Below the pieces are notes generated by a model. That model did no database searches. It had not been told where the DNA came from and saw only the letters and a program-made list of their open reading frames with translations. Positions 21,110 through 32,092 of a stretch of 64,000 nucleotides of DNA are shown in pieces. The first letter of the stretch is position 1, and each line of letters begins with the position of its first letter. A program made the position numbers and the translations under genes. This DNA comes from Brachionus plicatilis (Eukaryota > Rotifera > Eurotatoria > Ploima > Brachionidae): the NCBI GenBank assembly GCA_010279815.1, contig QEOQ01000508.1, forward strand, positions 2,418,457-2,482,456. Reading direction: 5' to 3'.

Positions 21110-24100
21110 GATGACGAAAAACGTGTACTGGCCAATCGTTACCGTGTCGAAAAAAAGCTTGGCAGTGGCAACTATGGAACAGCTTTTTTGGTCAAAGATC
21201 TCAAAACAAACGAACTGTAAAATTGATTAATTAGAAAAAATTAATAAAAATAAATTCATCTTTATTTAAATTAAAAAAAAAATAGAAAAGTTCTCAAAGA
21301 AGTCAGTGTAGGCGACATGCAGCCTGATGAATCTATTGAGTCAGTCCATGAGGCTAATCTTCTGTCCAAACTCGACAATCCTTATATTCTCAAATATTCA
21401 GACAGCTTTTTGGACGGCGAATACTTTTGTATAGTCACTGAATACTGTGAAGGTGGTGATCTTGATATTAGGTTTAAAAAATTGAAGAAAGAGCGCAAAC
21501 GCTTGTCCGAGGAGTTGATTCTTGACTGGACTGTTCAGCTTCTCACAGCCGTAAATTACATGCACTCACGTCGAATTCTGCACAGAGATTTAAAAGCACG
21601 GAACATTTTCCTAAAAAATGAGATGATAAAAATTGGTGACTTTGGAATCTCGAGAATTCTACAAGGAACCATGGACATGGCACAGACTTTTACTGGAACA
21701 CCGTATTACATGAGCCCAGAAGTCCTCAAGCACGAAGGCTATAATTCTAAATCAGACATTTGGTCAATTGGATGCCTGCTTTACGAAATGTGTACATATG
21801 AACATGCATTCGAGGGCCAAGGACTGATGGGGGTTATGTACAAAATTGTGGAAGGAAAAGTTCCGGAACTTCCTACTTGTTATTCGAAAGAACTTAATTT
21901 AATTCTAAAAAAGTAAATTTTATCTTTTCATTTTTCCAAGATTTGGTCAGAGTTGGTCAAAATTCACAGTCAAAAAGAAAAAGTCAGATTTGACTTGGAC
22001 TTTTTATTTTTTTATCAAGTCATAATATTAATGAGCAAGATACTTCAAATCATTTAAATTTTTTTGCTCACTCGCAACAGTTAGACATTGTGAAATTCCA
22101 TACAAAACTTCCAATACAAAAATAAAAAAATTTTACAACTTTTGTTCCAAATGTCAAAAACTTGTTTTCCAAATGAAACAAAGTAAAACAACTTTTGTTT
22201 CACCTTTTGCGGAAGTCTGTAAAATCTGTGCAAAATTAATTTCATTTTATTTCTAATATTATTAAATACCATAAAATTTTCAGAATTTGCTCAGATTTTG
22301 CAGACTTCCTCAAAAAGTAAAACAAAAGTTGTTTTTGTTGTTGTTTAATTTGGAAAACAAGTTTTTAACATTTGGTACAAAAGTTATAATATTTTTTTTA
22401 TTTTTGTATTGGAAGTTTTGTATGGAATTTCACAATGCCAATTATTGGCTAAAAATAGATTTAAAAAATGCTAAAATTTTAAAGGTTCACTAAAAGTATT
22501 TCAAAAAATTTATAAAAATTATTTTAAAAAAATTTTTAAAGTCAACTTTGACTGTTGACCAACTCTGTTTTTTTTCTTATTTTTTTGTAAACGATTTACT
22601 GTAGGATATTCCGTAAGGATCCAGCTACCCGACCTTCAGCTATCGAGCTTCTTCGGGAACCATTTCTCTCTAATCATATTAAATCAATGATCAAAAGGCT
22701 TGAGGCAACTAAGCTAGACGATCCGGAGAGTACATTGGTCATCAAAAATGATCGAAACGAAATAGCCAAAGCATTGTAAGAGTTATTTGAAAAATTTTGA
22801 ATTTTTAAGTTTTTTTTAGAAGCGCCAAGGTATCTCTAAAAGATTTGCAAGCGCAGAGACAAAAAATTCTACCTCCAATTACAGCTACTGAAATTGTTCA
22901 GCCAGATGATGATGATGTTCAGATTGGTCACGGAAAAAATACTCAAAGACCTAGAACTTCATACGTTTCGCCAAATTTCACTGAAAATGAATTGACACCG
23001 AAAGAAAAAATGATGTTGAACAAATTGAGAAAAGCTGACGAAGAAGGTGCTAGAATGAGGTCAGTTATTTTTTTTTATTTTTTCTAAAATTTTTTTCCAA
23101 AAAATTATTTAGCCTGTTAGCACAACAAAATTATGAAGAAAGAATGTTTAGGGAATCAATAAGACGTGAAGCAACTTTTAATTCTTCGGTAAGTAAATAA
23201 TATAAAACATTTTTTTTTGTATTAATGTGTTTAGAGAATATTAGTGTAAGAAAATAAACTGGAAAAAAAATTAATTAAAAAAAAACAGGTTATCTCTTTT
23301 TTTCAAGATAACTGACAAAAAGACTTTAATTATCGGTTATTAAAATAAGATTTTTGGAAACAAGGTTTTTACATTTTTTATAAGAAAAGGAACATTTTTA
23401 CTTTTTTTAAAGTCCAGTCCAACTGTAATTCGGTAAAGAATTGATTTGAATTTCTTATCTTGATGTCTAAAAATTAAGCATAAAATAAAAACAAATACCG
23501 TAACCGCTTGATTAAAACTCCAGGAATAAAACTGTAGTTCCTTCTTTATACTATTGGAGTTAAGACAATACCCGACATGTTATAATATATTTTAATTAAA
23601 ATTCTGGAGTAAAGGAGAATTTAATATTTTAAGCCACTTATAAAGGCTAAAATTCAGCTTTATTCCAGGAGTAAAGGCTGAAAAATAACGGACATCTTTG
23701 AAAAATTGTGGAGTTAATTTTGAAAATCATTAAAGTCAAATTTAGCTTATATTCTAATTTCAAAAAAAAAAGTTCGGTTTTATTCCAATATGAAAAACTG
23801 AGTGTTTTAAAAATTATTAAAAAAAATTTTATTTTAAAATAAAAAACATCGCTTAAGCTAAAAATTGAAAAATGATAAATGTACAACGAGTATCTTTGCC
23901 GCCTTTTTTTATCGTCTTCTAGAGCATCAGTAACACCTATGTCTTCTTCATTTATCATTTTTCAATTTTTAGCTTAAGCGATGTTTTTTATTTTAAAATA
24001 AAATTTTTTTTAATAATTTTTAAAACACTCAGTTTACGTAATTTTACCTGAAATTTTATTTAATAGTGGTAATTTTTAGTAAAAAAAAGTAAATTTTGTA

Positions 24101-25727
24101 AAAATTTTAAAAAAGTTAATTATAAACAAAAGGCAAGAAAAAAAATAATATTTTTTGGAATTTTTACTTTTTACAAAAGTTTACGTAATTTCCGGTAATT
24201 TTACGTGAAATTACGTAATTTCACGTAAAATCAGTTTTTCGTAGCAGTACTGTAAGTTTAAATATTATTTTGAGTTAAACATGAGTTACGTCCTTCATTA
24301 ACTATCTTTATTGAAGATACTTGCAAAATATTAAAAAATAAGTCATTATTAAATCTTTTCCAATTCAAACCAACCATCTGACTTCAATTTTTTTGTAAAT
24401 TTTTAAACAATTGATAAATATCCCTTAAAAATATATTTTTAAATAAACTGAAAAACATTATTTTGTTTGTAAAGTTAGTTAAATTTAAAAAAATGCTTGC
24501 ATTAAAAAAATAGTTTTGTTCTAATAAATCTCTGAAAAAATATATAAAGGCTTCTTGTACATCAATTTTTTAATTATTTTTCTTAACCCTTAAACTTTAG
24601 ACGTTTTCTAAATAAAAAATTTAAATTTCTAAGACTTTTCAAATTAGAAAATTTATTGGATTCCATTCTTAATCAAAAAACTGACAATTAAAACCAAAAT
24701 AATTCAAAATCTTTATTTTTCTTAAATTAAAATCGATTAAAACTAATAAAAAATTTAAAAATTAAAAAAAAAAATTTTTTTATTTTATTAAATTAAAGTA
24801 TAGACAATTTTAAAATTAAAATTGAATTTTTAAGATAAAACATTATAATCCCTTGTTAAATCAGAATAAGACCATTAATTATGACACAATTGTACCTTCA
24901 CATTTAAACCAAACAAGGCCTTCTCGACCTGCAAAAACCGAAATATACGATTCTTTTGATGAAGAAGATGAAGGAACATTACTTCAAACTGTACAGCACT
25001 TTGCTTCATCTAAAAATCAAAAAAACAAAACTTTCCCAAAACAAACTGATGACTCTCGTCCAATTCGTCCACTCAAAAAAAGAATAGAAAATGCATTTGA
25101 TGACCAGGGAATTCCATACGATCCAGAACTAACAAACGAATACTATCAAAACGATTTTGAAGTTGATGAGTCTCCTGAACGAAAGCCAAAATCATCAATA
25201 AATTCTCTTAGCAAAACAATTGGTTATAATCGAAAAGCAAACACCGCTGGTCCATCTAAAAGGCCATTGAACCGAGGCGCTTTAAAAAATCAAGACTCTT
25301 CTGTTCGAAATAGTCTAGCAATGTCAAATACTTACGGTGGGTCCACAGGGTCTAATGAATATTCTGAATTGTTAAACCACATGCAGAATGCTTTGTTGGA
25401 TGATAGAGGTAATGAAACGTTTGGAGACGATTCCAAAACCAGCGTTTTTGGCTCAAATGCGAAATATACTAAAATTCAAAATTTGAAAAAGTTTACTTGA
25501 AATTATTTAATAATAAATTAAAATTATTTTATATTTTTAGACAAGCAAAAAGACTACTAGGAGATAGTTACGAAAGAGTGTATGAATATTTAAGAGAGAA
25601 TCGGTTTGGGAGTAAACGCGGAATTCTTGACGAAAGTAAAATAATCGATGGATCGAAAGAATTGGCTAGCAATCCAAATGCGTGTTTTTTAGTAGATCAA
25701 CTTTTGTTTCTTGAAGAATCAATCTAA
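21110..25727 (+). CDS. NEK11: NEK11-like serine/threonine kinase, seven exons, 677 aa
   Basis: Exons are 21110-21216, 21286-21912, 22605-22775, 22820-23059, 23113-23188, 24865-25490 and 25541-25727. All are GT-AG, in phase, and total 678 codons. The kinase domain shows the glycine loop GSGNYG (18-23), LKVLKE with the likely catalytic Lys40, TEYCEGGDLD, HRDLKARN (135-142), DFG (154-156) and TGTPYYMSPE. LKEVSVG, GYNSKSDIWSIGCLLYEMC and the C-terminal FLVDQLLFLEES match NEK11 in particular. A PKEKMMLNKLRKADEE segment corresponds to the basic coiled coil after the NEK11 kinase domain. Known NEK11 acts in the G2/M DNA-damage checkpoint; that role here is inferred. The ATG at 21110 is the first in frame. 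An ATG at 21067 reads MPPPRDIKKSAGISDD but is one base out of frame because of an A6 run. Confidence 0.92.
21949..22567. mobile_element. Palindromic MITE in NEK11 intron 2
   Basis: CAGAGTTGGTCAAAATTCAC and the inverse TTGACTGTTGACCAACTCTG bound 619 bp, followed inside by GACTT-rich sequence. Two arms of about 150 bp (22085-22250 and 22285-22436) are inverse copies sharing AAACTTCCAATACAAAAATA, so the RNA could fold into a long hairpin. It explains why intron 2 is about 690 bases when the other small introns are 44-70. Confidence 0.8.
23811..24012. repeat. 70-bp inverted repeat around a coding-like insert, NEK11 intron 5
   Basis: AAATTGAAAAATGATAAAT and the flanking AAAACATCGCTTAAGCT and TTTTAAAATAAAA are mirrored precisely at 23940-24012. 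The 70-base spacer reads, on the minus strand, INEEDIGVTDALEDDKKRRQ. The origin is unknown. The region to 24253 is rich in ACGTAA words and ends in GTAGCAGTACTGTA, like the ends of the 26393 element. Confidence 0.55.
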
Positions 25728-26392
25728 ATGAGAAAGTTTTTAAAATTTTTTTTTAATTTATATAAAATAGAATAAATTTATTCAAAATTGAATAATTTCT
25801 TATTTTTCCAGGATTAGATTAGACATTATTTTTTCATCTATAATAAAGAGAAAATTTTTAATAAATAGTTTTTTAATAAACTTAAAGGATTCTATAAAAA
25901 TATATTCTATCTAAAATATCTCCAATTTGAATTAATATCTTAGTATATGAAATTTTGATTTTAAAATCTATTACAGTCGTCCCTCTATAATCCGATAAAA
26001 TAATATTTTAACAAATTTGTTGGGCTAAGCGAAAAATTCGTATGACACGATAGTCCTAAAAAAAATCAGATTGACAAAATTACAATTTATTTAAATAAAA
26101 TTATTAAACAAATTTTTTTAACTTACTATACATCAAAATATCAAATTGATCAATTTATTTTTCAAATTAATTTTTTTTGTTTTTCCATAAAAATGTATTG
26201 ACTAATGAATAAAAGTATTCAATAATGATACAACAATGTGGTCTCATCGAAATTTTAATGTCATTTATGTTATAACCTTAAGTAGCTTCTTGTAAATAAA
26301 TTCTCAAACTATCAATTGAGCTTTTGTCAACACGATCAATCTTCACTTGATTTTTTTTGTAACTAAGACCTGAATAATTTTTAGAGCCAATG
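25728..26392. other. Intergenic downstream of NEK11
   Basis: AATAAA at about 25772 could be the NEK11 polyadenylation signal. Nothing else is recognised. Confidence 0.4.
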
Positions 26393-27068
26393 TACAGTGC
26401 TGCTACGATATCTGTATTTTACTATTTTTTACTACATTTTACGTAAATTTTCGGTATTTTACGTAAATTTACTATATTTTTCGTAAAATATAGTAAAAAA
26501 TAGTAAAAATCAAAATGTCCAAAAACAACCGAAATTTTGACATTTTTTAAAAATTTTTTGTTTTTTTTTAGTTTTTAATTTTAAAGAAAAAAAAAATTTT
26601 AAGTTTTACTTTTTTTTAACTTTTTTTACGTAAATTATGGTAAATTTTGGTAAATTTTAATTAAAAAGAGTAAAAATACGGAAAATAATGAAAATTTTTT
26701 TAAAAAAACTTATATACATTTTTAACTAATTTTTTTATACAAAATATTTAATCGCTAATATTTATAAAATTAAAAAAAACCTATAAAATATAAACTAATG
26801 GCTCGACCATCCACCTTCTTTCTCAATAACGATTTTAATTACCTTAGTTCAAATTGTTTATTAATTTAATTTTAAGCTGTGTTTTTATAGTTATAAAAAT
26901 TCTTACTTTTTTAAGTGAATTATATAATTCTGAATTTCGGGATTTAATGTTTTTTCAAACTCCAAAAAAGCATTAAACACATCATTTTCGTAAATTACGT
27001 AAATTTACGATATTTTACCTAAAATATAGTAAAAAATAGTAAAATACAGATATCGTAGCAGCACTGTA
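26393..27068. mobile_element. Palindromic MITE with TACAGTGCTGCTACGATATC termini
   Basis: TACAGTGCTGCTACGATATC with TGTATTTTACTATTTTTTAC at the left is the exact inverse of the right end (GTAAAAAATAGTAAAATACA, then GATATCGTAGCAGCACTGTA). The interior is rich in ACGTAAATT words. Length is 676 bp and no ORF is present. Confidence 0.85.
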
Positions 27069-27194
27069 TTTAATACGGAACAGCTTTTTTTCCAGTTTTC
27101 ATTCAGTTTGTCGACAATTTCCAATTGTCGATTTTCGGGTTAGGGATATTTGAATTTATTTTTTTATTTTTAAATTTTTAAACCTTTTTTCAGA

Positions 27195-27503
27195 ATTAAA
27201 AGTTGAAATATAGTAAAAACCAAATCAAATTTTAGAATTCTTTTTATCTTATTAAATTTCAAAAAAGAATATTAAATAATTCGAAAATTTAAACAGGATT
27301 TCTTTTTTCAGTACTTTTCTATGTGTTATGTGCAAGGAGCTACCATAGGTCACCTCCTAGTAAGCCACCTCCGCAAGCTAGTCTTGCTGTAGCTTATATA
27401 TATTATTATTAAAAGTAGAAATATAGTAAAAACCAAATCAAATTTTAGAATTCTTTTTATCTTATTAAATTTCAAAAAAGAATATTAAATAATTCGAAAA
27501 TTT
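27195..27503 (+). mobile_element. Retroelement 3' end flanked by 96-bp direct repeats
   Basis: Positions 27195-27290 and 27408-27503 are the same 96-bp sequence with one mismatch. Between them is a GC-richer insert ending CCGCAAGCTAGTCTTGCTGT, AGCTTAT and a (ATT)n tail. The insert's 3' portion (27330-27413) matches 28585-28677 and, in inverse, 47752-47840. This looks like a LINE or SINE 3' fragment with an unusually long target-site duplication. Confidence 0.65.
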
Positions 27504-27721
27504 TTGAATAATCATTGAACATTTAAACAAATAAAAGATGCGAGAATTTCAAAAATTTTAAATTATTTTTATATTTCGAGTTAGAAATTTTTAAACTATT
27601 TGAATTAATTAATTTTATCTTAATAATAAAATTTTAACTAAAAAACCATAGCCGATTAAAAATTTCAAATGGGTTGAGAATGAAACCGATTACTAACTAG
27701 TTTTTATTGGCTATCATTTTC

Positions 27722-28493
27722 TACCTTCACTAATATATTTCCAATTCGTCATCTAATTAATATCTATTCTTCATCTAATAAATTTCCTTTTGAGTATAAT
27801 TATATAAATCTGCACTAATAAATTAAATGGAACCTAATATATTTCGAAGTTTACTCTAATTAATTAAACCTCATCTAAATAAATTCGTCATCACTAACCA
27901 ATTCTGAGAATTACGAGGAAAAAAACTTCGGTCTTTTAGTTGCTTTTAATGGTCTTCGTGAAATGTAAGCTTTGATTTTTTTTACTTGATTCACTCCGCA
28001 AGTGTCAACTGATGAGATTATTCATACCTGGAGTACGGATCGTGACCCATCGATAGTCCATCAAAACAACCTCAAAGCCTTCGTCCAAACTCCAACTGCT
28101 GTTACAACACCGCTTTTAGACAGTGCCGGGAAGTGGCTCCTGCTCGCCAAGAACATCATCAGCAAAGGTAACAAGCACTAAGTCAGTGGTCTCTCAAAGA
28201 AGAACGAGCTTCAACCAGCCGATATTAAAACCTTTGAGAGCGCGCTGAAGAAGACAAGTTGGAAGAGCTTCGATGTTTTCATCCGTGGAATCAACATGTA
28301 CCGAGTCGTCACACTCAATAATCAAGACTTCCGCCACAGCAAGTGTAGTTGTCCCAGCTATGACTAAATATTTAAAATTGATTAGATGATCCCCAAATTA
28401 TATAGTGGAGCTATATACTATTGGTGGAGCTTTATTTTATTAGTGACGATGGAAATATATTAGTTAAGATATGGAAATATATTAGTGAAGGTA
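27722..28493 (+). mobile_element. TIR element carrying a decayed MULE/SWIM-like transposase fragment
   Basis: A perfect 21-bp inverted repeat (27722-27742 and 28473-28493, core CTTCACTAATATATTTCC) bounds 772 bp. Inside, 27990-28367 is a GC-richer reading frame of 125 codons with one internal TAA (28179-28181). It encodes DEIIHTWSTDRDPSIVHQNN, FESALKKTSWKSFDVFIRG and ends HSKCSCPSYD. The C-x-C near the end resembles the first half of a SWIM zinc finger, which sits at the C-terminus of Mutator-like transposases. The assignment to MULE is inference, since no catalytic domain remains. Confidence 0.55.
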
Positions 28494-28584
28494 AGGAAAT
28501 TGTTCCCGTTTTTATTATAAATGCTCGATCAATCTTTATTATGTTATTTATTTTAGATAGTAGTCTAATGTTTAGTTGTAAAAA

Positions 28585-28677
28585 CGGTGTAAAAGCTACC
28601 ATAGTAGTCTTCCATGTGAGACTTCTCTGCAAATTTCTTGCAGTAGCTAATTATTATTATCATTATTATTATTATTA
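28585..28677 (+). mobile_element. Retroelement 3' tail, (ATT)n family
   Basis: It shares AAAGCTACCATAG, CTCTGCAA, CTTGCAGTAGCT and a long (TTA/ATT)n tail with 27330-27413 and 47752-47840. Confidence 0.55.
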
Positions 28678-28731
28678 ATCCTAATAAAAACATAGAATTA
28701 TAAAATAATCGTTCCAAGGTCCAATATTAAA

Positions 28732-29036
28732 GGCAATGTGAAATTTTAGTACAAAAATTACAGTACAATAAGTAAAAACGTTATAATTTTTTTTCTAATT
28801 GTGGAAAAATTGTGGAAATATTGTACAATTTTGTACAAACGAATTCTAAGCTCTGCAAAAACTCTTTTTTGTGTGTATTTTATCATTTGATGGTGTGCAT
28901 TAGTACAGAAAATTTTAGAATTTTTGCAGAGCTTAGAATTCGTTTGTACAAAATTGTACAATATTTCCACAATTTTTCCACAATTAGAAAAAAAATTATA
29001 ACGTTTTCAATTTTTGTACTGAAATTTCACATTGCC
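28732..29036. mobile_element. Near-perfect palindromic MITE, 305 bp
   Basis: The ends GGCAATGTGAAATTTTAGTA and TACTGAAATTTCACATTGCC are mirror images. Arms of about 130 bp, including GTACAAACGAATTCTAAGCT, match almost base for base around a 30-base centre. Open frames on both strands of the arms are artefacts of the palindrome. Confidence 0.9.
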
Positions 29037-31795
29037 ACATTAAAGCTCTAATATTTTTTTTACTTGGATCAAATCCATTTCAATCAAGCTCACACCGAAG
29101 ACACAAATCGATAGTCGATCATTATGTTTGTGGTATGAGCAGATTTCGATGTTTCCCATTTATTTCTCACGTTCCATATTTAAAATCGGTCGTGGTTTCC
29201 GCACATAATAAATTGAATAATTGTGTTGTAGGCTAACTTGAATCTTTAGGAAGCATAGTTAATGATTTACAACATCTTTCTTTCATATATTAAAAAGCCA
29301 TATCATAGATGAAACTTCAGTTACCAGGTTTTCAATCAAAGTTAAATTTTAACTTATATGATATTATTAAAACTAGGATACAATAAGTTAAGTTTTAACT
29401 TCAAACTTAGCAAGTTGTTTAAACTGCTGGCAATTTTTAATTCTGTTTAATATTTTTTTTTATAAAAAAAATTTTTGTTGCGTGCTGCTCAGATTAAAAA
29501 AAAGAACTCCAAAAAGATCTAACTGACTAGCAGCATCATAAATGGTTTTTGCACATCCACAAAAAACAATAAACATGGTATTCTTAAACTCACCCTTAAT
29601 TCTATTCAACACGATTTTTTTTGACTTCAAAATAAAAATGATTTAAAACGATGAGTTTTAAAACGTGAAGCTCAAATTTAAAAAAAATACCTAAATATAA
29701 AAATATTTTTTTTGTTGGTAATTTAAAATGGCTTTATTTCTTTAAAAATTTAGCTGTACATTAATTTTGTTAATGCTGTGAATGCCTTTTTCGATGTGGC
29801 TAAGGTATTCCAAGAATTTAGAATTTTAATTTTCGTCTAATTTTTATTTTTTTAACTTTTTAAATTTTACTTTTTTAAAGATTTTTAATTTACCCTAAAA
29901 GCTCGGCTTTATATTACTAGATCCAAATAAATTTAAAATTTAGAATTTTTTTTATTTATTAAAAAAAAAAGTTAAATATATTCAGGAGTATTTTTTTTAC
30001 AAATTTGTGTTGAAATGAATTATATTAGATTTTAAGTGTAATGTCAAGGTGTCACTATTGCAAAGAGACTAAATTTTTAAATATTAAAAGAAAAGATATA
30101 TGAATGAATGATTCTCATTTAAAACTAGTATATTTACAAAAAATATGGTTTGACAGATACAGTACTGATTCGCAATATTCTTCGACAGTAGTTTTAAAAA
30201 TCTAAGGCAATAATTTTTAAATGAAAAAGCTAAGAAAATTATTAAACATCTTTGTATTTTATATAGTGATGCAAAGTTTTCAAATGGTTTATCGATATCA
30301 TAAAAAAATTATCAATGTTATTTTAATTTTTGTTAAATAAAGTATAAGTTACCTTAAAATAATTACCTTAAATTAGATTTATTACCTTGTATTTAACAAG
30401 GTATAATCTGTATCAAATAGTGCAACAACTTGATTTTTTCATCTTGTTACTTTGCTGATGCTCTTGATTTTCTTAATTATTACCTTGCAGTTATTAATAT
30501 TGGTAACTGAAAAATTTTAAATTAATAAAAATTGATTCAATTATATTTTTAATTGTTCTAAAGATTGTAAGAATTTTTTGGCCTATTGAAGTTCATAATC
30601 AAATGTAAATTCTAAATCAAAATTTTTAAATTTTGATATAAGTAAAAAAATATTTTTTATCAATTTTTTATCAATAAGTGACTAAACTTTTTTAAACATG
30701 ATATGTTTAAATTAGATAGAAAACTATATGGATCTCTATCAGAGGTAAAATAAAATCTTAATCAATATTTTGAATTTTTGCGATGCAAAATTTATGTTTG
30801 GCCGTAATATATTTTAATTAATATTAAAATATAATTTAAAGCCATAATTTGGATAACTTAATGTGGATTTAAATTTGTATTTAAATTTTTCAAATAAAAA
30901 TTTTAAAAGAATTAAATAAAGATTAATAATAAAAAGGATTTAATTTTTTTTTAAATTAAAACAATTAACATCTTATGTTTTATTTTAAAATAATTAAAAA
31001 AAAAGCTAATATCTTTATTTTTTTGAAGATTTTAATCAATTTAATTTTGATCATTTGATCATGATAATGAACTTCAAATTTCCGAATTTTTTTAATTAGC
31101 TTAAGCAACTTTTTATGATATGTTTTAAAATATTATTTTGTATTTTATAGAAAATTTTTAAATTTCAATTTTTTTTTTATTTTTTATTGAAAATCAATGA
31201 TTAATTAGAAAGTAAAATAAAGAATTTTAAAAGAAATTTTATTTAAGTCAAGATTTTGCACTTTTAGAAACGAATTGAGCACTGTAATCATTACTATCTG
31301 CTTTAAATTCTAAAAACTTAAGAGTCAGGTCAAATAACCTGTTAGGCTTCTAATCACCTAAAAAAAAAACAATTTAAAAACCCATTAAAAATACATTTGA
31401 ATATTTTCAATACTTGACTATTTCCATTTATTTATTTAATTTAAAATATTAATAAAAAAATTCTTGAGTTTTTGCCACAGGTTAAATTTAAATTTCAAGC
31501 TAAGAAGTTAAGTAAGGTTTTAATAATTTAAGCTTAATTAAGCCTAAAATCAATTTGATATTTGTGTATCAAGTTATTTAAATAATTCAAGAAATTCGAA
31601 CTTTCATTTCAAGATTTTATTCATATGATTAATTCAAATCAATACAGACTCAAAAATGAAATAACAGAAAAGTATGAAATATGAAGTTTCTGCTTAGATT
31701 AATTTAATATTCATGCGTTCTAAGTTTCATAATGCTTTGATTTATTGATTTCTTAGCTTTTTAAAATTGAATTATTTGAAAAAATTAAAGTAATT
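29037..31795. other. AT-rich intergenic, no gene seen
   Basis: I see no ORF with recognisable protein. TTACCTTA words recur at 30345-30400, but no clear repeat unit can be defined. Confidence 0.5.
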
Positions 31796-32092
31796 ATGTC
31801 AAGAGAACAAAATAACACGATTCGAAATTCGATAAATGCCAAATTAATAGAAACAGGTGAAAGAGAACGCTTAAGAGAAGCGCTTCAATTGAAGTTGGTC
31901 GAATGTGGTTGGACCAAGGAAGTCACTGCACACTGTCAGGAGATAGTCAAAAAGCGAGGCTTCGAGAACATATCAATTGATGAATTAGTTGCAGAGTTGG
32001 TGCCAAAGAGTCGAGCCCTGGTTCCCAATCAAGTCAAAAAAGAATTGCTTGAAAGCATTAGATTGTTTTTAGCTAAACAAAATAATTTATAA
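31796..32092 (+). CDS. ENY2: ENY2/Sus1, subunit of SAGA deubiquitinase module and TREX-2
   Basis: This is an intronless ORF of 98 residues, about the family's usual length (around 100). It matches ENY2 almost throughout: INAKLIETGERERLREAL, LKLVECGWTKEVTAHC, a KKRGFENISIDELVAELVP segment, then KSRALVPNQVKKELLESI and RLFLAKQ at the C-terminus. ENY2 is a small all-helical nuclear protein. It couples SAGA-dependent H2B deubiquitination to mRNA export through the TREX-2 scaffold. The ATG at 31796 is the first in frame and gives a family-typical N-terminus. AATAAA follows at about 32100, eight bases past the stop. The lack of introns could mean a retrocopy, but there are no decay signs. Confidence 0.95.
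   Translation: MSREQNNTIRNSINAKLIETGERERLREALQLKLVECGWTKEVTAHCQEIVKKRGFENISIDELVAELVPKSRALVPNQVKKELLESIRLFLAKQNNL

Noticed and set aside
22081..22493. Two similar 63-68 residue frames facing each other
   Set aside because: Both are the arms of the palindromic MITE in NEK11 intron 2, so the similarity comes from the inverted repeat.
24853..25500. Separate gene at 24853-25500
   Set aside because: It lacks an ATG start, and its splice sites join it in phase to the NEK11 exons on either side.
28758..29051. Two nearly identical frames on opposite strands
   Set aside because: Artefact of the 305-bp palindrome.
31796..32092. ENY2 as a dead retrocopy
   Set aside because: It is intronless, but the frame is intact and the conserved residues are preserved throughout, with no poly-A tract immediately after the stop.
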